Source: Listeria floridensis FSL S10-1187
Lineage (GTDB): Bacteria; Bacillota; Bacilli; Lactobacillales; Listeriaceae
Direction of reading: 5' to 3'
Assembly (NCBI RefSeq): GCF_000525875.1
Contig: NZ_AODF01000001.1
Coordinates: 248,001-312,000, forward strand
DNA length: 64,000 bases
Each line of letters opens with the position of its first letter. Position 1 is the first letter of the stretch. Made by a program: the position numbers and the translations under genes. The notes under the pieces are model-generated. The model saw only the letters and a list, made by a program, of their open reading frames with translations. It ran no database searches and was not told where the DNA came from. This document shows, piece by piece, positions 1-9,068 of this stretch.

Positions 1-23
1 TCTTTGATAACTTTCTTAGCCAC
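1..23 (-). CDS. rplK: Ribosomal protein L11, 5' end only
   Basis: Only the first seven codons are inside the window (GTG start at 23, reading MAKKVIK). They match the usual start of ribosomal protein L11, the stalk-base protein of the 50S GTPase centre. An AAGGAGGT Shine-Dalgarno lies 7 bases upstream, which supports GTG rather than the out-of-frame ATG at 30. Its place after nusG is the standard Bacillota order. Confidence 0.85.
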
Positions 24-110
24 GAGACATACCTCCTTAAGTCCGTGCTGTGGTTATATGGGGATGAAAATTTCCCCTCCCACGTCAAAAAATACGCAAA
101 AACGTACTTG
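24..110 (-). promoter_or_regulatory. Untranslated leader of rplK
   Basis: About 85 bases lie between the rplK promoter and its start codon. The leader contains a GTGGGAGGGG tract facing an ATCCCC segment and a CACGG motif just before the Shine-Dalgarno. This resembles the L1-type autoregulatory leaders seen ahead of rplK-rplA in Bacillota. The assignment rests on similarity by eye; no fold was computed. Confidence 0.4.
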
Positions 111-113
111 TAA

Positions 114-142
114 ATGATACCACCAATGCGCAATAAACGCAA
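114..142 (-). promoter_or_regulatory. Sigma-A promoter for rplK
   Basis: TTGCGT (137-142) and TATCAT (114-119) are separated by 17 bases on the minus strand, directly after the nusG terminator. The L11/L1 unit therefore starts its own transcript. Confidence 0.6.
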
Positions 143-222
143 GATCTAATTTGCGAATTGATGTTGTAGTGCTTTTTATGTTTTTTCAAGCTCTTTCTGT
201 TTCTATATTTCTGCTTAGCGCG

Positions 223-251
223 AAAAAAGCAGCTTGCTTCCGCAAGCTGCT
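223..251 (-). terminator. Rho-independent terminator after nusG
   Basis: A perfect 10-bp stem AGCAGCTTGC/GCAAGCTGCT with a 4-base loop is followed on the minus strand by six T residues, 11 bases past the nusG stop. Confidence 0.9.
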
Positions 252-261
252 CACAAATTTG

Positions 262-795
262 TTAGATTTTTTCAACCTGATTGAAGTCTACTTCGACCGG
301 TGTTTCGCGACCAAACATGTTTACCATTACTTTAGCTTTACCCTTATCAAAGTCCATTTCGTCCACCTTACCTGAGTAATCTGCAAACGGTCCTTCTTTG
401 ACCATAACGGTTTCGCCGATTTCAAAGTCTGCCTCAGCCGCTTTGTCAACCATTCCCATTGTTTTGAGAATGCGATCTGCTTCATCTGGAAGAAGTGGTG
501 TTGGTTTTGATCCAGAACCAGCCGAACCGACAAATCCTGTTACGCCTGGCGTGTTCCGTACAACATACCAAGAATCATCTGTCATAACGATTTCAACTAA
601 AACATAACCTGGGAATGTTTTCCGTTTGACCGTTTTCGTTTTGCCGTTCTTTACTTCCGTTTCCTCTTCTTCTGGGACGATGACGCGGAAAATTTTATCC
701 GACATCCCCATGGATTCCACACGTTTTTCAAGGTTTGCTTTTACTTTGTTTTCATAACCAGAATAAGTGTGTACAACATACCAATTTTTTTCCAT
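262..795 (-). CDS. nusG: Transcription elongation factor NusG
   Basis: A 177-residue NusG of usual length. The NGN domain (about 1-115, starting MEKNWYVVHTYSGYENKVK) binds RNA polymerase near the clamp. The C-terminal KOW domain (about 125-177, GPFADYSGKV onward) contacts S10 or Rho. In Bacillota NusG also stimulates pausing at specific sites. It lies between secE and rplK as expected, but has its own terminator. The start is fixed by the conserved N-terminus. The ribosome-binding site is unusual: the strong Shine-Dalgarno is 29 bases upstream, with an 8-bp hairpin between it and the ATG (separate entry). Confidence 0.97.
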   Translation of the reverse strand: MEKNWYVVHTYSGYENKVKANLEKRVESMGMSDKIFRVIVPEEEETEVKNGKTKTVKRKTFPGYVLVEIVMTDDSWYVVRNTPGVTGFVGSAGSGSKPTPLLPDEADRILKTMGMVDKAAEADFEIGETVMVKEGPFADYSGKVDEMDFDKGKAKVMVNMFGRETPVEVDFNQVEKI

Positions 796-832
796 TGTTT
801 TGTTGGCGGCACTTTTGCCGCCATCCTCCTTT
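796..832 (-). promoter_or_regulatory. Hairpin-bridged ribosome-binding site of nusG
   Basis: On the minus strand AAAGGAGG (825-832) is followed after one base by TGGCGGCA-AAAG-TGCCGCCA (804-823), an 8-bp perfect stem with a 4-base loop. Eight bases then lead to the ATG at 795. If the hairpin folds, the effective Shine-Dalgarno spacing is about 9 bases; unfolded it is 29. No closer Shine-Dalgarno is present. Confidence 0.7.
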
Positions 833-877
833 AAGTTTTATATCAAAATTCAAGTTAGATACGATTTTTTTCAAAAC

Positions 878-905
878 AAAAAACCCGGTTAAAATCGGGT
901 TTTAG
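878..905 (-). terminator. Terminator after secE
   Basis: A 7-bp stem AAACCCG/CGGGTTT is followed by a T-rich tail on the minus strand, between the secE stop and nusG. secE and nusG may therefore be partly uncoupled. Confidence 0.75.
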
Positions 906-947
906 CTCAAGTAGTATTATAGCACTCTTTTTATAAAAATCCCAGTC

Positions 948-1127
948 TTAAAGAATAAGTTGAATCAGTTGTTCGATTCCAAAATCTAAGACCATGAAGA
1001 ATACGGCAAAAAGAATAACTGTGATAACTACAGTAACAGTGTATTTCACCATTTCTTGACGTGTTGGCCATGTAACTTTGCTCATTTCAGAACCAACATT
1101 TTTAAAGAATCTTGTAATTGCTGACAT
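948..1127 (-). CDS. secE: Preprotein translocase subunit SecE
   Basis: A 59-residue single-span SecE, typical of the short Gram-positive form. The N-terminus has the amphipathic [19 protein letters not shown] motif (about 7-25), in which the KVTWP segment is diagnostic. One membrane helix follows (about 28-52). It clamps the two halves of SecY (gene at 30709-32004) in the membrane. TTGGAGGTTTAGAC precedes the ATG. It lies between rpmG and nusG, the normal order. Confidence 0.95.
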   Translation of the reverse strand: MSAITRFFKNVGSEMSKVTWPTRQEMVKYTVTVVITVILFAVFFMVLDFGIEQLIQLIL

Positions 1128-1146
1128 GTCTAAACCTCCAATAACC

Positions 1147-1296
1147 CTATTTCGTTTCCCGATGTAGTGTGTGTTTATTACAGTGCCGGCAAAACTTTTT
1201 AACTTCTAAACGAACTTGTTTATTTGTACCGCTAGCACTTATTGTGTAATTTCTAGATCCGCACTCGCTGCACGCAAGTGAAGTTTTCTTTTTCAT
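1147..1296 (-). CDS. rpmG: Ribosomal protein L33
   Basis: A 49-residue L33 of the 50S subunit. It carries a four-cysteine zinc ribbon: C9 and C12 in ACSECG, then C36 and C39 in FCRHCN. This marks the zinc-binding (C+) paralogue found beside secE. Its Shine-Dalgarno is weak (a purine stretch GAAAGAAGAAA). It is transcribed from the promoter at 1362-1391 and probably runs into secE. Confidence 0.95.
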   Translation of the reverse strand: MKKKTSLACSECGSRNYTISASGTNKQVRLEVKKFCRHCNKHTLHRETK

Positions 1297-1361
1297 TTTC
1301 TTCTTTCAACTCCGATACTTTTCAATTCGTGATGTTTCAAAGAAGACTATCCACCTCTATA

Positions 1362-1391
1362 AATATATCATTTCTCAACTGGTGGCGTCAA
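1362..1391 (-). promoter_or_regulatory. Sigma-A promoter for rpmG-secE
   Basis: TTGACG (1386-1391), an 18-base spacer and TATATT (1362-1367) on the minus strand, in the gap between sigH and rpmG. Confidence 0.65.
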
Positions 1392-1426
1392 TTCAATTTT
1401 TGTGTCCATTTAGTTACAAAATCAAC

Positions 1427-2044
1427 TTAATGCAGTTCTTTTCCCATTTTACGCTTAATTCGCTGTAACGCATTATCAATTGATTTTTCTTTCACATCAA
1501 AGATTTCTGCCATTTCTTGATAACTTTTCCCCTCAAGATAATGCCGCAAAACTTGCTTCTCAAAATCGCTCGTCACTTGCTCCAGTTTTCTTGCCGCCTG
1601 TGCCACATCCTCATTCTTAATCAAGAAATCTTCTGGCGTCTCTGCCTGCTTCTCTGAAATGACATCAAGTAGCGTCCAGTCAACCGTCTCATCATCTTGA
1701 AGAAGCGGTGTATCAAGTGAAACCGACTGGTTGAGCGGCATATTTTTCTTCCGAAGCGATCGTTTCACCGCAGAAAGCAACTGCCGATTGATGCACATTT
1801 CCGCAAAAGACTTAAACGATGCCTCTCTTTCTGGATCGTAGTCGCGAATCGCTTTGAAAAGCCCGATCATCCCTTCTTGAATCAAATCTTCACGTTCTGC
1901 TCCCTGCAAAAAATACTGTGTGGCTTTCCAGTAAATAATCGATTGGTATTTTGAAAAAAAGTATTCTAGCGCTTCCGCATTTCCCCCCCGAGCAAGTTCA
2001 AGCAATTCCAGTTCATTGTTTGGATCATGGTTTTCATTCTTCAA
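1427..2044 (-). CDS. sigH: RNA polymerase sigma factor SigH
   Basis: A 205-residue sigma-70-family factor of the SigH (Spo0H) group. Region 2 (about 25-95) contains REDLIQEGMIGLFKAIRDYD, and the C-terminal region 4 helix-turn-helix (about 155-200) contains SYQEMAEIFDVKEKSIDNA. In Listeria and other non-sporulators SigH is linked to competence genes and some stress responses. It has its own promoter. The listed start is a TTG codon at 2044, eleven bases after GGAG; no better in-frame start is visible, so the N-terminus is provisional. Its place between rae1 and rpmG is the conserved one. Confidence 0.93.
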   Translation of the reverse strand: MKNENHDPNNELELLELARGGNAEALEYFFSKYQSIIYWKATQYFLQGAEREDLIQEGMIGLFKAIRDYDPEREASFKSFAEMCINRQLLSAVKRSLRKKNMPLNQSVSLDTPLLQDDETVDWTLLDVISEKQAETPEDFLIKNEDVAQAARKLEQVTSDFEKQVLRHYLEGKSYQEMAEIFDVKEKSIDNALQRIKRKMGKELH

Positions 2045-2085
2045 TGGTTGGTCTGCTCCTTTGCTAGAAGAATTTTGATTGCTTC

Positions 2086-2115
2086 ATTATACTAAGCAGA
2101 ACACAGAAGCGTCAA
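2086..2115 (-). promoter_or_regulatory. Sigma-A promoter for sigH
   Basis: TTGACG (2110-2115), 18 bases, TATAAT (2086-2091) on the minus strand. The -35 element nearly touches the rae1 stop codon at 2119. Confidence 0.75.
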
Positions 2116-2118
2116 TCA

Positions 2119-2631
2119 CTATTTTTCGCCCCTTCGCCAGTTTTCTAACTGTTTGATCACCTCAGAATCCAGATTAAGCTTTGATTTCGGCTTTTCTTCT
2201 TGGATTCGTTTGATTTTCTTATCAATTTCCCTGCTCATTTCTTGAATTTCAAACAGCAGTTCACGTGATGAAATCCGAAGTGCGCCTTGTCCGAAAATCG
2301 CCCACTGCTCCGTATAGTCGCTCGTTGCCACCATGATTTGCGTTTTCGCATTTTTCCATGCAATCGCTTTTCGTTCGATATATTCATCGGCCGTTTCATC
2401 TTCTTTCGTAAAAACGACATCAATATTGTTTTTCTTGAACTTTCTTTTTATACCCTTAACATACTGAGCATCAAACACCACGACTACCTGATAACCCGTA
2501 TAACTTTGATATTCTGCCATCCATTCAATCAACATATTCCGCGCCGATTCCAAATCATAGTCTTTTAATCGGCTGAGTTCCGGCCAAGCTCCGATCACAT
2601 TATAACCGTCGACAAGCAAGATCTGCTTCAT
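2119..2631 (-). CDS. rae1: Ribosome-associated endoribonuclease Rae1 (YacP family)
   Basis: A 170-residue NYN/PIN-fold nuclease of the YacP family. The N-terminal LLVDGYNVIGAWPEL (about 5-19) holds the first acidic catalytic residue, and an acidic TADEYIERKA segment follows near residue 90. In Bacillus subtilis Rae1 enters the ribosomal A site and cleaves certain mRNAs during translation; the function here is by family. It starts 2 bases after rlmB ends, so the pair is co-transcribed and probably translationally coupled. Confidence 0.9.
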   Translation of the reverse strand: MKQILLVDGYNVIGAWPELSRLKDYDLESARNMLIEWMAEYQSYTGYQVVVVFDAQYVKGIKRKFKKNNIDVVFTKEDETADEYIERKAIAWKNAKTQIMVATSDYTEQWAIFGQGALRISSRELLFEIQEMSREIDKKIKRIQEEKPKSKLNLDSEVIKQLENWRRGEK

Positions 2632-2633
2632 AA

Positions 2634-3383
2634 CTACTGCTCCAACGGCTGACGTTTACGGTATACTTCATACATTAAAATACTTGCCGCAACAGAAGCG
2701 TTGAGCGACGTTACCTTGCCGACCATCGGCAGGTGAATGAGAAAATCGCATTTTTCCCGAACCAAACGACTCATTCCTTTGCCTTCGCTTCCAATGACAA
2801 GCGCGAGCGGCAAATCCGCATCCATCGTTCGGTAATCGCTGCTACCAGATGCGTCCGTCCCAAACATCCACAAACCGCGTTTTTGCAGTTCATCCATCGT
2901 CTGCGTAATATTGGTCACCCTTACAACCGGAATATATTCAATTGCTCCCGTTGAAGCTTTCGCCACCGTTTGCGTTAAGCTGACCGAGCGCCGCTTTGGA
3001 ATAATGATCCCGTGTGCGCCGACCGAATCTGCCGTACGCATGATCGAACCAAGATTATGCGGATCTTCCAGTTCGTCAAGGATGATGAAAAACGGCTTTT
3101 CTTGTCTTTCTTCCGCTTTTTGGAATAAATCTTCCAAATCGAAGTAGCGATACGCCGCCACTTGAGCAGCTACCCCTTGGTGTGCGCCGGAGGCTACCTT
3201 ATCAATCTTGGCTTTTGGCACAAACCGAACTTCCACTTTGCGCTCCTTAGCAAGTCCGATAATTTGTTTCATTACCCCTTTTTGCGAACCTTCCGCGATC
3301 ATAATTTTCTGGATATCCCGCCCAGAGCGGAGCACCTCAAGAACGGGATTCCGTCCGCTAATCCAATCTTCATTATTTGCCAT
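2634..3383 (-). CDS. rlmB: 23S rRNA 2'-O-ribose methyltransferase RlmB-like (SpoU/TrmH family)
   Basis: A SpoU-family methyltransferase of about 249 residues. It has an N-terminal L30e-like substrate-binding domain and a knotted catalytic domain with the three SpoU motifs: the LEDPHNLGSIMRTA segment with its asparagine, VIGSEGKGMS, and the C-terminal SLNASVAASI. The ATG at 3383 is preferred over longer in-frame starts because GAGGGGA lies 8 bases upstream. It overlaps the 3' end of mrnC by 11 bases. By family it methylates a guanosine in 23S rRNA using S-adenosylmethionine. Confidence 0.92.
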   Translation of the reverse strand: MANNEDWISGRNPVLEVLRSGRDIQKIMIAEGSQKGVMKQIIGLAKERKVEVRFVPKAKIDKVASGAHQGVAAQVAAYRYFDLEDLFQKAEERQEKPFFIILDELEDPHNLGSIMRTADSVGAHGIIIPKRRSVSLTQTVAKASTGAIEYIPVVRVTNITQTMDELQKRGLWMFGTDASGSSDYRTMDADLPLALVIGSEGKGMSRLVREKCDFLIHLPMVGKVTSLNASVAASILMYEVYRKRQPLEQ

Positions 3384-3786
3384 CAAGATTCCCCTCCTCA
3401 ATAATTTGAACCGACCGCTCGAGCCATTCAATCAATCGCAACTCATCTTCCCCAAGATACAGATAACCGATAATCGCTTCAAATGCCGTTGATAAATTAT
3501 AGGTAACTGCATCCGTATTTTTCGGAGCCGCATGCGATTTAGCATTACGACCACGCTTAAATATCGCTTCCTCTTCTTCCGTCAAAAAACCCGCTTCTCT
3601 GAGTACAGAAAGCACCTTAGCTTGACCTTTTGCCGAAACATACTTCGTTGCTGCTTTGTGAAGCTGATTAGGTTTTGTTTTACCAAACATGAGCAAACGC
3701 TCTCGGACATATTTTTCATAAACAGCATCTCCCATATAGGCTAGTGCAAGTCCGTTTAGCTGTTTGTAATCTTTCATTCGCGGCAT
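3373..3786 (-). CDS. mrnC: Mini-ribonuclease III MrnC
   Basis: A 137-residue RNase III-like catalytic domain with no double-stranded RNA-binding domain, which is the definition of Mini-III. The signature ALAYMGDAVYEKYVRERL (about 13-30) carries the acidic catalytic residues, and RGRNAKSHAAPKN is the conserved central loop. In B. subtilis it matures both ends of 23S rRNA. GAGG lies 7 bases before the ATG. It sits between cysS and rlmB and overlaps rlmB. Confidence 0.93.
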   Translation of the reverse strand: MPRMKDYKQLNGLALAYMGDAVYEKYVRERLLMFGKTKPNQLHKAATKYVSAKGQAKVLSVLREAGFLTEEEEAIFKRGRNAKSHAAPKNTDAVTYNLSTAFEAIIGYLYLGEDELRLIEWLERSVQIIEEGNLDGK

Positions 3787-3789
3787 CCG

Positions 3790-5205
3790 TCAACCTCGTT
3801 TCCAGCGTGTTCCGTGCGCCGTATCTTCCAAAATAATATCCTTTTCTTTCAGCAAATCACGAATTTCATCTGCCCGAGCAAAGTTACGTTCATTACGCGC
3901 TTTAAGCCGCTCCTCGATCAAATCGTCAATTTCTTCATCAGCAAGTCCGTCTACCGCTGTTTTTTCAAGCTTAATGCCAAGGACTTCTGCAAACAGCTGC
4001 ATCATACTTAAAAATTCGCGTAGCACAGAAACAGAAACACGATCGCGCGCCAAGTAGATATTGGCCCGCTTCGCTAACTCATAAAAAGCCGTTATCGCAT
4101 TAGCCGTATTGAAATCATCATCCATTTCATCTTCAAACTGCATTTTAAGTTCCGTCAATTGCTCAAGCCATTCTTCTTGATGCTCTGCTTCCATGTAATC
4201 TTCTTCAAGCATCTCGATCCGATATTTCAAGTTTTGATAAGCCGTTTCAAGCCGTTCAAGACCGTTGGCCGCATCCTCAAGCGTGGCATCACTAAGCGAA
4301 ATCGGTCGGCGGTAATGCACCGAAAGCATGAAGAAGCGCACTACATTCGGATCTGTATCTTGAAGCACATCGTGAAGCGTAATAAAATTCCCGAGCGACT
4401 TCGACATTTTCTCGCCATCAATATTCAAAAAACCGTTATGCATCCAATAATTGGCAAACGTATGACCCGTTAGTGCTTCCGATTGCGCAATTTCATCCTC
4501 ATGATGCGGGAAAATCAAATCTTGCCCGCCGGCATGAATATCAATCGTATCACCAAGATACTTGCGTGCAAGCGTCGAGCATTCAATATGCCAACCTGGG
4601 CGCCCATTTCCGAATGGACTTTCCCAATAAATTTCGCCAGGTTTCGCTTTTTTCCATAAAGCAAAATCAAGCTGTTCTTCCTTCAGATCATTCGTTTCAA
4701 CACGTGCCCCGTGCCGCAAATCTTCAATCGGCTGGTGCGAAAGCTTGCCGTAACCTTCAAATTTGCGCGTCCGGTAGTAAACATCACCTTGAGACTCGTA
4801 AGCAAAACCTTTATCGACCAAGGCTTTAATAAATTCAATAATTTCGTCCATATTTTCGGTAACACGAGGATTGACCGTCGCCTTCGCGACATTAAGCTGG
4901 TCGACATCATCAAAGTAAGCGCCAATAAATTTGTCTGCCACTTCCGGCACAGTAAGCTTCAGCTCTTCGGCAGCCCGTATCAGTTTATCATCCACATCCG
5001 TAAAATTCGAAACAAAGTTTACATCATAGCCGCGGTAAGTTAAATAGCGACGTACAGTATCAAACACAATAATCGGGCGGGCATTCCCAATGTGAATATA
5101 GTTGTAAACAGTCGGCCCGCAGACATACATCTTCACTTTCCCGTCCTCAATCGGCTTAAAAACTTCCTTCTCTCGCGTCAGCGTATTATAAATTTGCAGA
5201 GACAT
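3790..5205 (-). CDS. cysS: Cysteinyl-tRNA synthetase
   Basis: A 471-residue class I synthetase of normal length that charges tRNA-Cys. The HIGH box is IHIGNARP (about 37-44) and the KMSKS loop is KMSKSLGN (about 266-273). Zinc ligands are seen in [14 protein letters not shown] and the HHEDE segment. The ATG directly abuts the cysE stop codon (TAGATG), so translation is coupled. Both genes are expected to respond to uncharged tRNA-Cys through the T-box ahead of cysE. Confidence 0.97.
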   Translation of the reverse strand: MSLQIYNTLTREKEVFKPIEDGKVKMYVCGPTVYNYIHIGNARPIIVFDTVRRYLTYRGYDVNFVSNFTDVDDKLIRAAEELKLTVPEVADKFIGAYFDDVDQLNVAKATVNPRVTENMDEIIEFIKALVDKGFAYESQGDVYYRTRKFEGYGKLSHQPIEDLRHGARVETNDLKEEQLDFALWKKAKPGEIYWESPFGNGRPGWHIECSTLARKYLGDTIDIHAGGQDLIFPHHEDEIAQSEALTGHTFANYWMHNGFLNIDGEKMSKSLGNFITLHDVLQDTDPNVVRFFMLSVHYRRPISLSDATLEDAANGLERLETAYQNLKYRIEMLEEDYMEAEHQEEWLEQLTELKMQFEDEMDDDFNTANAITAFYELAKRANIYLARDRVSVSVLREFLSMMQLFAEVLGIKLEKTAVDGLADEEIDDLIEERLKARNERNFARADEIRDLLKEKDIILEDTAHGTRWKRG

Positions 5206-5823
5206 CTATTCATCGACTCCTTCTTCAATTTGAGCTAATTTACGTTCCAATTTTTCAATCCGCGCATAAAGCACATCCAAGTTCGGCTCCGCATGTCCGA
5301 CCGTTTTGCCATTAATACGAACAATCCGTGCTGGTATCCCAACTACAGTTGCATAAGGCGGTACATTTTTCAAGACGACCGCGCCGGCTCCGATTTTTGA
5401 CTCCTCACCAATTTCAACTGGCCCAAGAACTTTGACCCCAGCAGAAATCATGGCGCCATTTTTTACAGTTGGGTGTCGTTTCCCGGTATGCTTCCCTGTT
5501 CCCCCAAGCGTCACCCCGTGAAAAATCACAACATCCGTTCCCATCTCAACTGTTTCACCAATCACAACCCCCGCGCCGTGATCAATGAACAAACGTCTGC
5601 CGATTTGCGCCCCCGGATGAATTTCAATATTCGTCAAAAATCGTCCTATTTGCGAAATTATTTTAGCGAATACGATCATTTTATGCCGGTAAAAAAAATG
5701 AGCAAAGCGATGCGCCCATATCGCATGAACCCCTGCATTCGTAAAAAACGCATCCAGATAGCCGCGCGTCGCCGGATCATTTTTAATCACCGTCGCCAAA
5801 TCCTCTTTCACTTTCCACACCAT
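5206..5823 (-). CDS. cysE: Serine O-acetyltransferase
   Basis: A 205-residue acetyltransferase making O-acetylserine, the precursor of cysteine. An N-terminal helical part (1-70) is followed by a left-handed beta-helix of hexapeptide repeats containing the active-site stretch [19 protein letters not shown]. The C-terminus is a short coiled segment (about 180-205). AGGAGG precedes the ATG. It is first in a cysE-cysS unit under a T-box, so amino-acid supply and tRNA charging share one signal. Confidence 0.96.
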   Translation of the reverse strand: MVWKVKEDLATVIKNDPATRGYLDAFFTNAGVHAIWAHRFAHFFYRHKMIVFAKIISQIGRFLTNIEIHPGAQIGRRLFIDHGAGVVIGETVEMGTDVVIFHGVTLGGTGKHTGKRHPTVKNGAMISAGVKVLGPVEIGEESKIGAGAVVLKNVPPYATVVGIPARIVRINGKTVGHAEPNLDVLYARIEKLERKLAQIEEGVDE

Positions 5824-5888
5824 GCCGTTTCCTCCTAGACCCTTGTCTTTGCTGTAACTCCCTCATCAAACGAACATTTTTGATCAAA

Positions 5889-6145
5889 CAAAAAGGACGT
5901 CTCCATCAAACACAGAGACGCCTTGCGCGGTTCCACTCTGATTGAACTTTCCTAGAAAAAGTCCCACCTCATACTAGTTTTAACGACCTGCGCCGTCTCA
6001 TGATACTCGCGAATGATTTCCCATGAGAACTCCGGGAGGCATTTCCAAAACGTTCCAACTAAACCGCTCTCAGCAAAAATCGGCTCTCTCTGTGAGTTTC
6101 CCGTTTCGTACTTCTTCCCATCCAAGTTTTCGTCCATTTGAATAC
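5889..6145 (-). promoter_or_regulatory. T-box leader RNA (probably cysteine-specific) upstream of cysE-cysS
   Basis: The T-box sequence AGAGTGGAACCGCG (5926-5939, minus strand) is followed by a terminator hairpin GGCGTCTC/GAGACGTCC and a T tract (5889-5922). This is the terminator half of a T-box switch, whose antiterminator pairs with the ACCA end of uncharged tRNA. The upstream RNA is long enough for stem I and contains a TGC triplet near 6032-6038 in a purine-flanked loop, consistent with a Cys specifier. The specifier is inferred mainly from the downstream genes; the T-box itself is seen directly. Confidence 0.92.
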
Positions 6146-6149
6146 CTCT

Positions 6150-6177
6150 ATTATAACAGCAAAATAAAGAAGCGCAA
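6150..6177 (-). promoter_or_regulatory. Promoter of the cysE T-box transcript
   Basis: TTGCGC (6172-6177), a 16-base spacer and a consensus TATAAT (6150-6155) on the minus strand place the transcript start near 6143. Confidence 0.65.
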
Positions 6178-6354
6178 GCAGAGAGTTATTTGGAAAGCTT
6201 GGGGATATAGCCTCGTCAAATTTATACACCTTTTCTTTTGCGCTACAGGCACCATACCCGGCCAAGCCGTTCCTGCAAAAGCCCTATTCTCCCTGTTAAT
6301 CGCTGATCTGCCAGACTTCTTTGCTTTAACTTGGCCAAGATCAGCTCCATAATC
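6178..6354. other. Intergenic stretch with no recognised feature
   Basis: About 180 bases between the gltX terminator and the cysE promoter. Short open frames exist on both strands but have no Shine-Dalgarno and no recognisable product. Confidence 0.4.
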
Positions 6355-6385
6355 AAAAAAGACATCCGCGTGCGGATGTCTTTTT
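6355..6385 (-). terminator. Terminator after gltX
   Basis: A perfect 8-bp stem GACATCCG/CGGATGTC with a 4-base loop and a six-T tail on the minus strand, just after the gltX stop. Confidence 0.95.
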
Positions 6386-6389
6386 CAAA

Positions 6390-7868
6390 TCACTTATTAT
6401 TTTCAAGCCAAGTATGCAAGCGGCTAAGCACTTTTTCGCGTCCTAAGACTTCGATTGCAAGCGGCAATTCCGGTCCATGCATTTCACCCGTTGTGACAAT
6501 TCGAATCGGCATAAACAAGCCTTTTCCTTTCACACCCGTATCTTTTTGCACACGTTTAATTGCAGCTTTCACTTCATCCGCAACGAACGGTTCAAGCGAT
6601 TCCGCTTCCTTCGCAAACGCTTCGATCACAGTCGGAACAGTCTCCGCACTAAGCACTTCCTGTTCTTCCGCATCAAATGTCATTTCACTCGCATCTGCAA
6701 AAAACATTTCTGACAAGCCGACGATTTCCGCGCCATAACTCATTTGCTCGTGATAGAGCGAAACCAGTTTATGCACCCATTCACGTTCCGCATCACTCAT
6801 ATCAGCCGGAACAACGCCCGCTTCAACTAAATGCGGCAACGAAAGTTCTACCACATCATTCAGCGGTAATTTTTTCACGTATTGATTGTTAACCCACGTT
6901 AGTTTTTGTTTGTCGAACAGCGCCGGTGACTTCGACAGACGCTTTGGATCAAACATTTTTATAAACTCTTCTTTTGAAAAGATCTCTTCCTCGCCCTCAG
7001 GAGACCAGCCAAGCATCGCTATAAAATTGAACAGCGCTTCCGGCAAGTATCCAAGATCGCGGTATTGTTCGATAAACTGGATGATCGAGCCGTCACGTTT
7101 ACTTAATTTTTTCCGACTTTCATTCACAATTAATGTCATATGTCCAAAAGTTGGTGCTTCCCAGCCAAAAGCATTATAGATCATAATTTGCTTCGGTGTA
7201 TTCGAAATATGGTCATCACCGCGTAAAATATGCGTCATTTCCATCAAATGATCATCAACCGCTACTGCGAAATTATACGTTGGCATCCCATCTTTCTTGC
7301 CGATAACAAAGTCGCCAATTCCGTTTGTATCAAACGACACATCATCTTTCACCATATCTTTAAACGTAATCGTTTCATTTTCAGGCACAAGGAAACGAAT
7401 ACTTGGTTTAAGCCCTTGCGCTTCCTTTTCCGCACGTTCAGCGTCCGTCAAATGGCGGCATTTCCCACTATAACGAGGCATTTCACCGCGTGCTTTTTGC
7501 GCTTCACGTTCCGCTTCAAGCTCTTCTTCTGTGCAGTAGCACTTGTAGGCTTTCCCCTCATCAAGCAACTGTTCAAGTAGCGGATCGTAAATATCCTTCC
7601 GCTCAGATTGGCGGTATGGTCCGTATTTCCCCGGTTTATCCACACCTTCATCCCAATCAATCCCAAGCCAGCTCAAGTTGCGCAGCTGACTTTCCTCGCC
7701 GCCATCCACATTCCGTTTCAAATCCGTATCTTCAATCCGGATAATAAAATCTCCATCATTATGACGCGCAAACAAATAATTAAAAAGAGCTGTACGTGCA
7801 TTCCCAATATGCAAATATCCAGTTGGACTTGGCGCGTAGCGCACTCTTACCTTTTTATTTTCAGACAA
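6390..7868 (-). CDS. gltX: Glutamyl-tRNA synthetase
   Basis: A 492-residue class I synthetase. The HIGH box is [16 protein letters not shown] (about 13-28) and the KMSKS equivalent is KLSKRDGS (about 255-262), the usual KLSKR variant for this enzyme. The helical C-terminal half is the anticodon-binding cage. In Bacillota the enzyme usually also charges tRNA-Gln for later amidation. It starts 14 bases after ispF and ends at a strong terminator, so it closes the yacL-ispD-ispF-gltX transcript. Confidence 0.97.
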   Translation of the reverse strand: MSENKKVRVRYAPSPTGYLHIGNARTALFNYLFARHNDGDFIIRIEDTDLKRNVDGGEESQLRNLSWLGIDWDEGVDKPGKYGPYRQSERKDIYDPLLEQLLDEGKAYKCYCTEEELEAEREAQKARGEMPRYSGKCRHLTDAERAEKEAQGLKPSIRFLVPENETITFKDMVKDDVSFDTNGIGDFVIGKKDGMPTYNFAVAVDDHLMEMTHILRGDDHISNTPKQIMIYNAFGWEAPTFGHMTLIVNESRKKLSKRDGSIIQFIEQYRDLGYLPEALFNFIAMLGWSPEGEEEIFSKEEFIKMFDPKRLSKSPALFDKQKLTWVNNQYVKKLPLNDVVELSLPHLVEAGVVPADMSDAEREWVHKLVSLYHEQMSYGAEIVGLSEMFFADASEMTFDAEEQEVLSAETVPTVIEAFAKEAESLEPFVADEVKAAIKRVQKDTGVKGKGLFMPIRIVTTGEMHGPELPLAIEVLGREKVLSRLHTWLENNK

Positions 7869-7881
7869 AATCCATCACTCC

Positions 7882-8358
7882 TCATTCTTTTTCAAGCAAT
7901 ACAACCGCCATGCTTGCAATCCCTTCGCCTCGTCCGACAAACCCCATTTGTTCAGAAGTTGTCGCTTTCACATTCACTTGACTGGGTTCAGCTTCAAGCA
8001 ATTCTGCAATCCGGTCACGCATCGCATCAATATACGGTGCCATTTTCGGCTGTTCCGCAACCACCGTGCAGTCTAAATTTGAAAGTCGGTAACCGTCCTT
8101 CTTCACTTCCCGAAACACCTCGCGTAAAAGCTCCGCTGAATCCGCATCCTTGTAAGCTGCATCCGTATCCGGGAAAAAGTGTCCGATATCGCGTCTTGCT
8201 ACCGCGCCGATCACAGCATCCGTAATCGCATGTAGCAATACATCCGCATCACTGTGTCCAAGAAGTCCAAGTTCATGCGGAATTTCAATCCCGCCGATCA
8301 TCATTTTCCTTCCCTTCACAAGTTGATGCACATCATACCCCTGTCCAATCCGAATCAC
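7882..8358 (-). CDS. ispF: 2-C-methyl-D-erythritol 2,4-cyclodiphosphate synthase
   Basis: A 158-residue enzyme of the methylerythritol phosphate pathway to isoprenoids. The metal ligands Asp9, His11 (GYDVH) and His43 ([10 protein letters not shown]) are present, as is the C-terminal [16 protein letters not shown] motif. It overlaps ispD by 4 bases, a typical coupled pair. The products feed quinone synthesis, including the side chain made by DmkB elsewhere in this window. Confidence 0.96.
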   Translation of the reverse strand: MIRIGQGYDVHQLVKGRKMMIGGIEIPHELGLLGHSDADVLLHAITDAVIGAVARRDIGHFFPDTDAAYKDADSAELLREVFREVKKDGYRLSNLDCTVVAEQPKMAPYIDAMRDRIAELLEAEPSQVNVKATTSEQMGFVGRGEGIASMAVVLLEKE

Positions 8359-9050
8359 TGCTCGTCCCCTCCTCGTTCATCCAAAATCACCCGCGCGAAG
8401 AGCAAATCCTCCGGCGTTGTCACCTTCATATTCAAGTAGCTGCCTAAAACAACCTTTATTGGAACAAAAAGCCGCTCAACAAGACTCGCTTCATCCGTAC
8501 CGAGAAATCCGCTTGTGCTAGCAAACTCGTGTGCCTCAACCAAAAGCTCCCGCTTAAAAGCCTGCGGCGTCTGAACTTGCCATAAGTCCTCACGTGGCAG
8601 CGTCTCAGCCACCAAATCCTTTTTAACCCGTTTCACCGTGTCTTTCACCTGTACGCCGCAAATCGCCGCACCAACCTCTCGAACCCCTACAAGGAGCCGA
8701 TCTACAATATCCCGAGTAACAAACGGGCGCGCCCCGTCATGTACGAGCACAATCTCCGCCCGACCGCATTTGCGAAGACCATTCCGAACACTATACTGAC
8801 GCTCCGAACCACCATGCACAAGCTCAATTTCAGCAAGCTGCTCCCCGAGTCTATCCAAGGCTCCCTGAATTTGCTCCGTTTCTTCTTCCCGGCAGACAAT
8901 CACAATATGCTTACAACGTTCGTCTTGCAGAAAAGGCTTAAGCGCGTGAACAAACAGCGGTTCGCCAGAAAGCTCAAGCCACATCTTATTTTGTTCCATA
9001 TTCATCCGTTTTCCTTGCCCAGCAGCAAGAAAAATAAGTTCATAATCCAT
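8355..9050 (-). CDS. ispD: 2-C-methyl-D-erythritol 4-phosphate cytidylyltransferase
   Basis: About 231 residues. The nucleotide-binding loop LAAGQGKRM (about 8-16) is followed by a conserved lysine, VHDGARPFV and the late DEASLVE motif. It converts MEP and CTP to CDP-methylerythritol. The ATG at 9050 is chosen over the adjacent in-frame TTG at 9053; the Shine-Dalgarno is weak, so coupling to yacL is likely. It overlaps ispF. Confidence 0.94.
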   Translation of the reverse strand: MDYELIFLAAGQGKRMNMEQNKMWLELSGEPLFVHALKPFLQDERCKHIVIVCREEETEQIQGALDRLGEQLAEIELVHGGSERQYSVRNGLRKCGRAEIVLVHDGARPFVTRDIVDRLLVGVREVGAAICGVQVKDTVKRVKKDLVAETLPREDLWQVQTPQAFKRELLVEAHEFASTSGFLGTDEASLVERLFVPIKVVLGSYLNMKVTTPEDLLFARVILDERGGDEQ

Positions 9051-9068
9051 CAATTTCTAAGCACCCGC

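Noticed and set aside
795-824. N-terminally extended NusG starting at the ATG just after the Shine-Dalgarno
   Set aside because: That ATG is out of frame with nusG, and the conserved MEKNWYVVHTYSG start fits the downstream ATG. Extension would need an extra base.
5952-6137. Open frame upstream of cysE
   Set aside because: It lies inside the T-box leader RNA and has no independent support as a protein.
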